Below are positions 11,079 through 21,900 of a stretch of 64,000 nt of DNA, piece by piece (position 1 is the first letter of the stretch; every line of letters starts with the position of its first letter). Location: NCBI GenBank assembly GCA_930367205.1, contig OV884014.1:113627153-113691152 (forward strand), read 5' to 3'. The notes beneath the pieces were generated by a model. That model saw nothing but the letters and a program-made list of their open reading frames with translations. It made no database searches and had not been told where the DNA came from. Source of the stretch: Acanthosoma haemorrhoidale (Eukaryota; Arthropoda; Insecta; Hemiptera; Acanthosomatidae). Position numbers and translations under genes: made by a program.

Positions 11079-12776
11079 ACTATCTATTTACAATTTTGCT
11101 GCCATTGTATTTTTCTGGAGGGTGAGCCCAAATCACAATTAAATTTAAAACTACTTGCATCTCAGACTATAGTTATATAACAATAACTTTATTCTTATAA
11201 TATAACTTATTTATTATCCTATATTTAGCCATATAGCAATACAATACAACTGAAGGTCTGTTTGAAAAATCTATCGAACCTACGTTTGAACTCATTAAAA
11301 GGTCTTGAGGTATTTATTATTGAAATATGTTTTGAAGAAAAAATTATTGACAAAATACATTTATTACAGAAATAAACAGAATTTTTATTGGTGAAAAATT
11401 CACAACGAACTATACGTCTTAATTAGAATAACTGTTAATTACGAGTGGTGCAGTGACGACATTTCATTCATCATTCCATTAAAGCAGAATTGATCATTTG
11501 TGGATACTGAGGGACAGCGGAGGAATATTTTTGAAAAAAATGGGCACGTCCAGGTGACTGTGTGGTGATGGAGGGGTTTTGCCCAGTCATTCATCACAGG
11601 TAGACCCTACCCTCGTCAGTTCGTTCTTCTCCCGAATTTTAGAGATCACAGCTATATAACATTTCCATGTTTTGCTTTAATTCTAATATGTTTTCTTTCA
11701 AACTCTGTAATAAATTGAGATTATGTCGACGGGAACACGGTATTATTGATATCGTAGAAACATTTTGCTATTTTCACCTGACAAGAATATGACAGCGTTA
11801 TGATCTTCAGCAAATTTGCCCACGTTGAATGATTTACTATGTATCTTCTGTTTGACTACCAATCACGCTCATTTGACGAACCAAAATCCCTCATTTCATC
11901 TTTGTTACTGAAATTCAAGCAGTTCGCTTCATTAGTAAAAAAAAAAATATGTAAAAATACGAACAAAAGCAACCACATTTTATATATTACTCCAATTTTG
12001 TCAAAATATAATTCTTTAAAAAAAAAAAACAGATTTTCTCCACTTGAACTTAGCTTTTGACATTTTTGTTATCAGGTTTAAACTTTCCTTGAGACGTTTA
12101 CTTTGTTTGAAAGTTTGATTTTTTCAATATTCGCAAAGTTATCACGACAAATATTCATGTTTGCTCTATAGTTTCAGTAGTTAGACTAGTTAGGAGGTAA
12201 ATTGAACTGATTCTGGGGTCTATGACAACAAAACAAAGTTTTTTAATTGATCGAGAAAACTTGGTTGTTGGCGGTTCATGAATTTATTTTGGATGGAGTT
12301 CAACACATTATTTTTAATGCGACGTGCCCGAACCCCTGTATTTTAAAATACCACAATTAACAATAAATTCGGAAGGAGAATACACACTAGAAGATAAATT
12401 GCACAAAAACAAAAAACATAGCGTGGTCGCTGGGATACACACTTGGATTTGCCGACTTCTTTGTGAGCAAATAGTGAGAGAATGTGGTTCGTGGTTTGTT
12501 GGCCGAGTCCATATTTGCCTCAAGATGGAAAACTTACCTCAGCTATTCATTAATTAGACCTTGCCTGTGCCATTATTTGCCCCTTAGTTCTGTTTGCCAA
12601 GAGCTGAGGTTGTATGGAGTACTCTCTTGGGGGAAAAATAAATTAGATATGGAAGTGAAGAAAAGGAACGGGGAAGAATAATCAGTTAGCAGCGAAAAAT
12701 GAACAGTCATTTATAAATTCTTTGTAAGACAACATATATTAGGGCGATATTTGGATAAATATTACTTTATGAATTT
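11079..12776. other. Unassigned AT-rich DNA
   Basis: Only short open frames (for example 11839-12060 and 12324-12557) without recognisable domains. No repeat shared with the rest of the window was found. Confidence 0.4.
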
Positions 12777-13052
12777 ATTACAAACAGCCATCTCTCAATA
12801 GAACATAAATTACTAATCTACAAAGTTATACTTAAGCCAATCTGGACATACGGAATAGAGCTATGGGGGACAGCAAAAAAGTCCAACATCAAGCTTATTC
12901 AATCAAAAGTCCTGAGAACAATAGTAAATGCCCCTCATTACGTCAGCAACAAAACCCTTCATAACGATCTTAATATACCCTACATTCTTGAACTCATCCC
13001 TTCCAAGTTCATGAAATCCCATAGTAACCTATCCAACCACCCTAATCCACAG
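12777..13052 (+). pseudogene. J1 ORF2 C-terminal fragment
   Basis: Plus-strand translation is open across most of the piece. It gives the post-RT thumb region: 'LLIYKVILKPIWTYGIELWG', then 'RTIVNAPHYVSNKTLHND', then 'ELIPSKFMKSHSNLSNHP'. This is the typical Jockey C-terminal pattern (LLIYK..LKPIWTYG..LWG). It stops abruptly at about 13052 without the J1 3' UTR, so it is truncated on both sides. Confidence 0.75.
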
Positions 13053-13729
13053 TCTCCAATATTCTACTCCTTGGGTCACGATCTGGCATTGAACCAACAG
13101 GAAAAATCTTGAACCTCAAGATATCCGGTCACGGACTTTGCATTAAAGGGATACAAGCTTACAGAAGGAAATGTCACCAGGTGTAATCCTTTGTCTCTTC
13201 CTGCAAGTCACCATTGTGGTCTAACAAGATCAGATGGAATTTCATTGGGTCATATTGAAATAATATCCACTTTTCCATAGAGCACAAGCTTTTCTTATCT
13301 TTGTGAAAACTCATTCTTCCTTTTTAGATTTTTAAAGTTAAACTTTTTTTCTTGATTAAACTAATAGTTGTGGATTTTTTTTGAGTATATAACACGTCCC
13401 ATTTTCGTCTTCCTACAAGTTATTTACTTGTATACTTACAAGTAACATACATATTCTCAAGACTATTCTGCCATTATCATGCGTCAAGAATGCTGGTTAT
13501 ATTTGCTCCTCAAGCAAGTATATAGACACAACCAGTAATGTAGACCTGCTGCTGGCAGCTGAAAGAACTTGTAAACAGCAATGCACAACTTGTGGAAAGA
13601 GAAAGATAGTAGTAATTATTCATAACACGATTACCAATGCCTAGAATGCTTTGTAATTTAAATGAATTATCAAGGATCAATTTTTATGATTTGTTTACCC
13701 ATATTTTTATGTATTTTTTTTTAAACACT
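13053..13729. other. Unassigned DNA
   Basis: Nothing recognised. It separates two J1 fragments of the same orientation that overlap in family coordinates, so these are two insertions, not one interrupted copy. Confidence 0.4.
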
Positions 13730-14190
13730 TATAACAATAGTAAATGCCTCTTATTGCGTCAGCAACAAAACCCTTCATAATTATCTTCATATACCCTACA
13801 TTCTTGAACTCATCCCTTCCAAGTTCATGAAATTCCATAGTAACCTATCCAACCACCCTATTCCCATGGTACAGTCATTGCACTTCACCACTCATCCCTA
13901 TAATCCCCCCTGGAGACCGAACGGCAGTGACCTCGTGACCTGCTATAAATGCGTGACAGTGGGAGTCCTGGCAATGGCCAGTTTCTCCAATGATGTCCTG
14001 AGCATATGTGACTCTCGAGCTCTTCGTCAGCCTTTGGATTTAGGAGGCCTTTGGGCTGTTAGTAAATACTGTTTGAATGAGCGAGTGAAAGATGTATTGT
14101 AAATATAGTGTGAATGAGAACATTTATCTCAATTACTTATTGCCTAATAAGTCAGATTGTAATTTTAACACAATAAAGAAGTTTTGGTTA
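13730..14190 (+). pseudogene. J1 element, ORF2 end plus full 3' UTR
   Basis: Begins in the ORF2 tail ('aatgcctcttattgcgtcag'), passes the block 'gacctgctataaatgcgtga' and the J1 UTR, and ends with 'cacaataaagaagttttgg' followed by an A-rich run. It is the most complete plus-strand J1 3' end here apart from small losses in the UTR. The open frame 13827-14102 crosses the ORF2/UTR border and is not a gene. Confidence 0.75.
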
Positions 14191-14252
14191 GAAAAAAAAG
14201 GATTAAAAAACAATTATGTTAATGGCATAAATTAACGCTGGCTTTTATGCTA

Positions 14253-14358
14253 CAGGTGGTCTGAAAACTTTCCGACCTAACAAAGCTTTTATTTCACTAA
14301 CTTTTATTTATTTTATTATCATTTACATGTTGAGATCGGAAACTTTTCAGACCACCCA
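14253..14358. mobile_element. MITE with about 28-bp terminal inverted repeats
   Basis: The left end starts CAGGTGGTCTGAAAACTTTC and the right end, read inward, starts TGGGTGGTCTGAAAAGTTTC. The ends remain paired for about 28 bases with a few mismatches. The roughly 50-base centre is AT-rich and non-coding. A TA dinucleotide lies directly left; a TA lies within two bases of the right end. Size, ends and TA context fit a mariner/Tc1-type non-autonomous element. No transposase is present. Confidence 0.75.
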
Positions 14359-14930
14359 ATAATGGCCCTTACATAAAAAAAACAAAAACAAATCATAACA
14401 TAACAAAGAGGGAGAGTAAAATTTCATCCAGGTGAATTTATATTTACTTTTTAAATATTTAAAAGCTGACGTGTACTCAGTGAGAATAGAAATAACTGGA
14501 GGGGCTTCCTATTGTGAGAAGACCGGTGAGGTCGTGCTCTCGCCCCTTGGCTACATGCTCTCGCCTTGCTGCACAACTTGTCTCTTTTCGATTTGTTCTT
14601 GTTATTTTTCGAGTTAATTACGCGAATGGGCGAAAACGTTATATGATACAGACATTGACTTATTATTACTACAGTTGCATCTACCTTTATTAAGAACCAT
14701 ACACATGTAGTTAACATAATATTGGTTCGTCAAGTTAATATTTTTTGGAAAACATAGAAGGGTTTTTAAAAATTTTGCTCCTCGTGCTCAATCGCTTACA
14801 AAATGGTACATAAAAAAATTCGCATAATAAAAAGCACAATATAATTGCTAATCTAATTCGTCATCCAGAGTTTCACTTAATTCCTAATATTAAGTAGTTA
14901 TATTATATATTTACACAACAAGTATCTTCC
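14359..14930. other. Unassigned AT-rich DNA
   Basis: Overlapping short open frames on both strands (14432-14617, 14451-14717) without domains. Confidence 0.4.
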
Positions 14931-15180
14931 TTTATTATGCTTAAATTACAATATGCCTTATTAGGCAATAAGTAATTAAGATCAATGCTCTCATTAATAC
15001 CTAATAATTTCATATAATAATAATTTCATTCATGCCAATTTACAATTTTCATTCACTCGCTTATTCATAGAATATTTACAGACAGCCCAGAGGCCTCCCA
15101 AATCCACCTGTTTGTCACCTCTTTCGCATACGAAGAGGAAGCGGAGTCTTGGGAAGTCCCCCATGATCCTCCGTCATCAA
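14931..15180 (-). mobile_element. J1 3' UTR fragment
   Basis: Reverse-orientation J1 3' end: 'gcttaaattacaatatgcct' near the left edge, the 'cattcactcgcttattcata' block, and 'agacagcccagaggcctccc' near the right. No coding part. Confidence 0.65.
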
Positions 15181-15224
15181 TCTCACAGTTATTAATTAAT
15201 TCTTTATAGACTAAAAAATTATAT

Positions 15225-15340
15225 TAATAAATACCCTCATGAGCGAATGAATTGTAAATTGTATGAATGATATTATTTATCACAATTACTTATAGCCCAG
15301 TCAGGCAGATTGTAATTTTGTCATAATAAAGTTGTTGGTT
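15225..15340 (+). mobile_element. J1 3' terminal fragment
   Basis: Plus-orientation J1 terminus with 'tgaatgatattatttatcac' and the variant ending 'tcataataaagttgttgg'. It lies tail-outward opposite the neighbouring minus copy. The ATAATAAAGTTGTT ending defines a subfamily also seen at 34.8 and 37.75 kb. Confidence 0.6.
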
Positions 15341-16075
15341 AATTAAAAATTAACCACTACTCTATTTATAAAATTATGGGTTTATATGTAATAAAATGCT
15401 CTTTTCATCCGTTAATATAAACAAGAGGCTTAAGTTACTACATTTCTTGTTTATTTACTAGTCAGAAACCACTTACTTTACGATGAACTTTTATAAAAAA
15501 AAAGCTGTAGAAAACTTTTTCCAATCATATTTCTTTAAGACTAGAGGTTGCCAAACAATTCAGCCCCTCTCCTGTCCAAACATTTTTTAGCCTTGTACCC
15601 AAACACTGTTTTGAAGAGAAACAGCAGTGGGAAATTTTCTTACATTCAAGTCCTCTTGTAGCCTACAGGGAGATTTCGACATTCGAAGGTACATGAATGA
15701 AATCATAGACGACACATTTCTTCTTATCGTCAGACTGTTTTGGATTACGGCCTGTAGCCTTGCAATTTGCTAGCACATTAAATAAACTTGTTTTCCTTTA
15801 GCATTTGTGGGCAATTACATGTTCATGGACGGAATCAATATGCTACTTAAACATGCTGGATGAACACTGTTGCCAAACCACGTGGAGAGAACTGGCTGAA
15901 AACCATTCATCATGCTTGTGCCTCTCACAGACCCAGGCCACGTACCACGATTTGGGGTGGCTCCGAGGTTCGCTTGCAAATGAGCAGCTACTCTAGTGTT
16001 TCTCGACCAGAGATTGCGGTTTTTAGTACAGACAACTAAAAGCAAACATCGCTGATCAGAAAAAAAAATCCTATG
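15341..16075. other. Unassigned DNA
   Basis: The part 15800-16045 is less AT-rich and has open frames on both strands (15805-15996 and 15815-16045). I recognise neither product, and there is no second copy in the window. Confidence 0.35.
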
Positions 16076-16204
16076 GTGCTTTCCAAGGATGTGCTGGTTT
16101 TAGCGAGACACGGCCAGAGAAGCCCACTAGGAAGGAGTGGGGTCTGACAACGCCGGACTAAAACATAGCGAGCTTATGAAAGGGAGGTAAAGAGATAGTA
16201 TAAT

Positions 16205-16209
<5 letters not shown>
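16076..16209 (-). mobile_element. Family D LTR fragment
   Basis: Matches 3890-4000 of the family D LTR ('gtgctggttttagcgagac', 'ggggtctgacaacgccgga', 'ctaaaacatagcgag'). It ends in the GA tract, which sits where other copies have the short CT-rich leader. Confidence 0.65.
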
Positions 16210-16264
<55 letters not shown>

Positions 16265-16287
16265 GTTCAATGAGACAGAAAGAGAGA

Positions 16288-16376
<89 letters not shown>
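16210..16376. repeat. (GA)n microsatellite inside LTR fragment
   Basis: A GA tract interrupted by a second copy of the 'aatgagacag' lead-in at about 16268, which suggests internal duplication of the tract. The long open frames here (16158-16424 minus, 16270-16455 plus) are Ser-Leu and Arg-Glu repeats from the dinucleotide and are not genes. Confidence 0.95.
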
Positions 16377-16378
<2 letters not shown>

Positions 16379-16680
16379 CTACAGTCAAAGTCATAAACAA
16401 GGATAGATCCTTCAAGGGTTCCACATTTATTTACGTTTTTAGTCTATTTTTTTAACAATATTTGCATATTTACCATATTTATATTTAATATAATATAGCA
16501 AGGTGAGCGCTTGAACTTCTCAATTTTATATATGTATTCTGTTTACATCACTGGAAAAGAATACGTTTTGTTTTTTTACCTTACTGAAAATTGAATATAT
16601 GCCCTTTTGAAAGTAAGCTCCTCACATACATATACCTGTGTATGTATATTATGTATACATAACTATATATAAATGTATAA

Positions 16681-17072
16681 GCCTCAAGCTGCTGATATAC
16701 CAGAGCGTCCTAAGACCTGCTTTGATGTATGGGACCCCTCTCTTCAAGTATCTGACTCCTAACACTCTCCAAACGCTCCAGCAATTTCAGAACAGAGTTC
16801 TCCGCACCTCCCTCAAACATACCCCGTTCGACCGAATGAAGGCAGACGAGATGCATAAAAAATTCGAAGTGCTCACCATTCAAGATTTCATCAAGAGAAG
16901 GCACATCAAATTTTTCGACTCACTCCGACACAGCTTCAACCCACTATTCTCCGACCTTCAACCGCCACCAATGCCCGTTAGATGGAAGCACTGCTGGACC
17001 GCCGAAGCCTGGAGACAGATGGACGTGATCGAACCCTAGCCCCCTGACGGAGACTGAAGATCTACACCCAGC
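16681..17072 (+). pseudogene. Element B ORF2 C-terminal fragment
   Basis: An internal 392-base piece that aligns almost base for base with 26903-27290 of element B. It encodes 'LLIYQSVLRPALMYGTPLFK', the 'DFIKRRHIKFFDSLRHS' motif and the ORF2 stop after 'DVIEP'. Here the frame is open throughout, whereas element B has a stop at 27055 and a 3-base loss after 'MHKKF'. The piece has neither the 5' part nor the poly-A-bearing 3' end, so both sides were lost or it was moved as an internal fragment. Confidence 0.85.
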
Positions 17073-17228
17073 CGTAAGGATGAATAAGTACGCAATTAAA
17101 CTCAAATTTCATCCAAAACAGGACTGTATACGTTATTTTACAATAATGTAATAATTCAAACTTAAATATTATTAATTTAAATTCAATATTACATTAATCT
17201 TTTTTCATTATTTATATTGCTGTTAAGT

Positions 17229-17236
17229 ATTCTATT
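17229..17236. repeat. Putative target site duplication of element A (left)
   Basis: ATTCTATT, identical to 22617-22624. Only eight bases, and partly overlapping the AAT tail on the right, so the exact length is uncertain. Confidence 0.65.
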
Positions 17237-17660
17237 AAGGGGGGGTAAATGGGTAGGGTAATGGAAAGACTAGAGAGGGAGACAGGTGCGGGGGTCTCCT
17301 GTACTCGTAGCGGAGGAATCAAGCAATAGTGCCCTACTCACTGCTTGTGAACTCCCAGTCTGACCTATCCCTACCAACGCCTACTGTCACCTCCAAGTGG
17401 TACCCCCTGGGGAGTCCGATGGACTCGCGGACGACAGAGGCGGGATCTCCCCATGAAATCCATGTGGAGATCTCCTTAACACCCAAGCCAAGTGTAGAGG
17501 AGCTCGAGCTGTGGCCGAATGGCAGGGGGTGTATAAAAATGCACTGTCTTTAATCGACCCCCTTGGGGCACCAGGCGCACCCCATTGTATTAAATGCCCT
17601 CTGCAGGGAGAGGGGGCAGTACCTGCAGAGTAACTTCCCCCGCTTTCGTGGGAACAAAAT
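17237..17660 (+). promoter_or_regulatory. 5' UTR / presumed internal promoter of element A
   Basis: Non-coding leader between the putative left target duplication and the ORF1 start. Non-LTR elements of this group usually carry a promoter downstream of their own start site. I see no TATA box, and the core elements are not resolved by eye. Confidence 0.4.
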
Positions 17661-18929
17661 ATGAGTACTACAACAACTAATAATGAAGACATGGAGGAGC
17701 TGGTCAGCTTGATCAGCGGAGAGGACTCAGCCCAGGGGCCTTCAATGGACCTTGGCGCTGAGGTAGTGGACGACGAAGCCTCTATGAGCTCGCTTGCGAC
17801 GCTTGTAGAGGAGGTAAGCGGACTGGTAATGGAGCCAGAGAGCTTGGCGCCTGGTAGGGACGCTGCATCCAAGGATGCAGGCGAGACCTCCAAGCACAAG
17901 TTCTCTGGAGCCCAGAGAAAGAAGTGGAGGAGGGCAATGTTGGCTGGAGGGCCACCTGAGGATCCGGCCGGACTTTCAGGACCTTCGGGGTCCGGGAATA
18001 CGGCAGGGTCTGGGTGCGCTCCAGAGAAAAGGATTAGGTCCTCACCCGGTACCTCTGCGCCTACGGCAAAGAGGCATAGGGGTGGGGATGCTAGTATTGC
18101 ATCCTACGCGATTGCTGCCGGAGGAAGCAGGGTGGCGATTATCCCTAGTGGATATCCGTCCACTCAGCTGACGAAGGAGAATTGCGAGGAAATGAAGGGC
18201 CAGCTGATGAAATTTGTCGATCAGCTGGAAGAAGAGAAAGGGACACAGGCTGAATTCAGTGGAATTTACCCACATGTGGGAGCCTGTGTCATAATCTGCG
18301 ACAACCAGGAGACCAAGGACTGGTTGTCGATTATAGTACCCAATTTTAACATCAGTGGGGATCTGGAGCTCCGTGTAGGAAAGGTGGAGGAGCTTCATAA
18401 AACCGTGAAGGTAGGAACCTTCATTACAGGAGAAATGCCTCTGGAAGAACATTTCATGAAGAGGATCAGGACCCAAAACTCTAGGGTACCTGATATTAGA
18501 TTATGGAGACTCCTGGGCACCAAGGTGGAGAAGCATGGCTTCTTTGCGATCCTGTCTGCCCCAGAGACTAGCATGGAATACCTTGAGAAGCGGAAGCTTA
18601 AGCTGAACTATGGGTTCACTAAGGTCGCTCTCAGGGTATTGGACAAGAAGAAGCCGCCGAAAGTAGTACAGGAGAGGAAGCCGACTGATAAGGTGGAGGA
18701 GGCAAGGAGCGATCCTGAGGCGGTGGAGTCGAAGGGGATCGCTACGACGAATTTGCCAACTCCTAAGGATGGCCCCAAGGCGATGACTATGGCGGCTGCG
18801 GGGGTTGGCCCCGTGGCGGGGGCTGGGGGGCGCGCTGGGTCTCGGCCCTCTGTGATGGGGAGGCCTGGGTTTGGCGCTGTCTCCCGGCGTCCGCCTCGGG
18901 GTGGCCCTCCGGGGGCCGGAGGGCACTGA
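17661..18929 (+). CDS. Element A ORF1 protein (DUF4780-like)
   Basis: A 422-residue protein. The N-terminal third is acidic and serine-rich, with a basic patch at about residues 79-91 ('KHKFSGAQRKKWRRAML'). Residues about 155-315 resemble the DUF4780 region found in insect retroelement-associated proteins: an 'AIIPSGYP' strand, 'GACVIICDNQETKDWL', 'KVGTFITGEMPLEEHFMKRI' and 'GFFAILSAPETSMEYLEKR'. The C-terminus (from about 370) is Ala/Gly/Arg-rich with an RGG-like 'RRPPRGGPPG' end, a likely nucleic-acid-binding tail. No CCHC knuckles are present, unlike element B ORF1. By family it should coat the element RNA as an RNP. The ATG is the first in a long open frame. The domain name is from memory and not searched. 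Confidence 0.75.
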   Translation: MSTTTTNNEDMEELVSLISGEDSAQGPSMDLGAEVVDDEASMSSLATLVEEVSGLVMEPESLAPGRDAASKDAGETSKHKFSGAQRKKWRRAMLAGGPPEDPAGLSGPSGSGNTAGSGCAPEKRIRSSPGTSAPTAKRHRGGDASIASYAIAAGGSRVAIIPSGYPSTQLTKENCEEMKGQLMKFVDQLEEEKGTQAEFSGIYPHVGACVIICDNQETKDWLSIIVPNFNISGDLELRVGKVEELHKTVKVGTFITGEMPLEEHFMKRIRTQNSRVPDIRLWRLLGTKVEKHGFFAILSAPETSMEYLEKRKLKLNYGFTKVALRVLDKKKPPKVVQERKPTDKVEEARSDPEAVESKGIATTNLPTPKDGPKAMTMAAAGVGPVAGAGGRAGSRPSVMGRPGFGAVSRRPPRGGPPGAGGH

Positions 18930-18931
18930 TC

Positions 18932-21900
18932 ATGGTGGTGAGGCTGCTGCAAATTAATCTACACCACTGTATTGCAGCATGTGGTGTTCTGCAGCAGTAT
19001 GTGAGAGGTAAGGATATTGATATTATTCTAATACAAGAACCTTACCTGTATAAGGGCAGGATGGGGGGGCTGGCGATGCGTGGGTATGAGATTATTTCTG
19101 TACCTGAGCGTGCCAGAGCCTGTATCCTGCATAAGAGTAGTCTTAAAATGCTGCCTCTATGGCAATATTGTTCTAGAGATTTAGCAGCAGCTCAAATGGC
19201 CCTCAACGAGGGAAATCAAGGTGGGAGGTTGACGATTGCATCGGTCTACCTCCCATATGAAGAAAGAGTCCCGACCGAGGCACTTAGTAAGCTAACGGAA
19301 GGGACTGGCTTAAGGGGCGAGCTTATAGCATCGCTTGATGCGAACGCTCACCATCAGCTCTGGGGGAGCAAGAACAACAACCAGAGAGGTGAGTGTTTAG
19401 TAGAGTACATAACTAGTAATGACCTAGACATTCTAAACAGAGGCAATATTGCCACTTTTAACAACAGAATCAGATCTGAGGTCATTGACATAACCCTTAG
19501 CACACGTGCTATAAGCCTAAGGGTTAAAGGCTGGCACGTCTCTGAAGAAGAGTCATGCTCAGATCATAGATACATTAGATTTGATCTAAGTGGTAACATC
19601 ACGTCCGAAGCTGTGTATAGGAATCCCAAACTTACAAACTGGGAAACCTACTATACACAGCTTGAGGAGGAGGTCAAATGCTGTCCTAGAGTGGTGAGTA
19701 GCAACTGGCATTTGGAACATTTAAACTCAACATTGACTGAGGCAATGATTAAGTCATACACTGATAATAACACTGTATGTAATGTTAGATCCAACAGGAA
19801 CTGTCCCTGGTGGAACAATGAACTTGGCAAGTTAAGAGCTCTTACACGTAAACTCTTTAACGCGGCCAAAAGATCAGGCAGATGGGACACTTATAAACGT
19901 GCACTCACTGATTATCACAAAGAAGTCAGAAAGGCTAAAAGAAGGGCGTGGAAGAAATTTTGTAGCGAAATAAACGATACAACTTCCATGTTTAGAGTAA
20001 ATAGGATCTTATCCAAGCAGTCTGACAGGGGAGTATTGGGCTCCGTCAGGGTGGGAGGGGGCTATACAGATTCTGAGGAGGGAACCCTCGGTGCCCTGGC
20101 GCGAGCACATTTTCCTGGCTGCGGACTGATGGATACGATTAACAATGACCCTACCAACTGTGAACACACTAGTTGCAAGGGTAACTGGGCAGAAGCAAAT
20201 AAAATTGTCAATTCTGCAAGAGTGGAGTGGGCAATTAATTATTTTGCTCCTTTCAAATCACCTGGTACTGATGGGATATTCCCAGCCTTGCTACAAAAAG
20301 GCCTACCAGTAATTAGGCCCCTTATACTTACCTTGTTAAGGGGAAGCTTGGCACTGAGCTATATTCCAGTAAGCTGGAGGATGGCAAAAGTGTGTTACAT
20401 ACCAAAACCCGGGAAAAAGTCCTATGACGAACCCAAGTCTTACAGACCAATATGTCTGACTTCATTTTTAATGAAGACCTTGGAAAAGGTCATAGACAGA
20501 CATATTAGGGATGGAATACTGGTAGAACGACCGCTCCATAGCGCTCAATTCGCATACCAGGCAGGAAAATCCTGTGAAATTGCTCTCCACCACCTGGTTT
20601 CCAGGATAGAGAGATCCCTAGTTCATAAAGAAATAATGGCAGGCATCTTTGTTGATACAGAAGGTGCCTTTGATCGCACACCCTATAACACTATGGCATC
20701 AGCCTTAGAAAGAAAGGGGATTAGTTCCTTAGCCTCTAGCTGGATAAACACCATGCTAGAGAATAGGATTTTACAATCACAATTGGGACAAACCAAACTG
20801 TGGATGAAGCCAGTGGGAGGATGTCCACAGGGAGGGGTGTTATCTCCATTACTGTGGTGTTTGGTCGTTGACTCATTGTTAACAAACCTAAACTCTGCAG
20901 GGTTCTACGCACAGGGATATGCTGATGACATTGCTGTGCTCATAGGGGGCAAGTTCTCAGAAACCATTTCTGAGTTGCTTTCCGCATCGATGGATCTTTT
21001 GAGGGATTGGTGTGAAAAGAATGGTTTAGGAATCAATCCCCAGAAGATAAATCTCTGTATCTTCACTAACAAAAGAAATGCTATAGTTAGACCACCCTAT
21101 ATAGGGGGGACACAGGTAAGCATTTGTAGTGAGGTAAAGCATCTAGGGGTTACTCTGGATAGAAAATTGGACTGGTCTAAACACATCAGGAATACTACTA
21201 TGAAGGCACTTCGATGCCTCTATGCATGTAAAAGGGCTGTGGGTAGGACCTGGGGACTACAACCCAGAATGTTATTCTGGCTATATACCGCAGCAGTTAG
21301 ACCAATGGTGCTCTATGCCTCTATGGTGTGGTGGCACAGAGGTAGTATTAGTAAAAATAAAACTTTGCTTGGCAAATTACAGAGGCTTTCATGTCTCATG
21401 ATCACTGGTGCCATGAGTACAACTCCTACTGCTGCAATGGAAGTCTTATTGAACTTGAATCCACTGCACATAGAAGTAGAAGCGCAAGCCTTGAACGTGG
21501 CTTACAGACTTGCGAAATCAGGAACAAGATCCAAAGTCATGACTCGCATGGGGCATGGGAACTTGTTCAGAAGAATTGATGAGGACGAGGTGCTGTCAAT
21601 GCACTCTGACCTACAAGTTAAGAAACACACAGACGTTTTGTACTGTGCGGAAAACACAAAGACCAAACCACATAAACTGTGTAATGGGATTAATTGCTAC
21701 ACAGACGGCTCACTAACAGAAAACGGATCAGGGGCCGGCATATGGAGGAAAGATAAACCAGAATCTGGGATTTCTATTCCTTTAGGTAGACACACCTCGG
21801 TCTTTCAGGCCGAAGTGATGGCGATCAATGTCTGTACCCAAACCTTAATTGGGGAGGGTGTAAGAAACAGACTGATCACAATTTTCACGGATAGCCAGGC

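Noticed and set aside
15805..16045. Opposed open frames at 15.8-16.0 kb
   Set aside because: Neither product is recognisable, and coding on both strands cannot be supported.
16158..16455. Long open frames on both strands across the GA tract
   Set aside because: They are Ser-Leu / Arg-Glu dipeptide runs that any uninterrupted GA/CT dinucleotide repeat yields. No other coding evidence.
17387..18952. Minus-strand open frames opposite ORF1 of element A (for example 17387-17899, 18042-18476, 18501-18926)
   Set aside because: Shadows of the GC-rich ORF1 in the opposite strand; no domain of their own.
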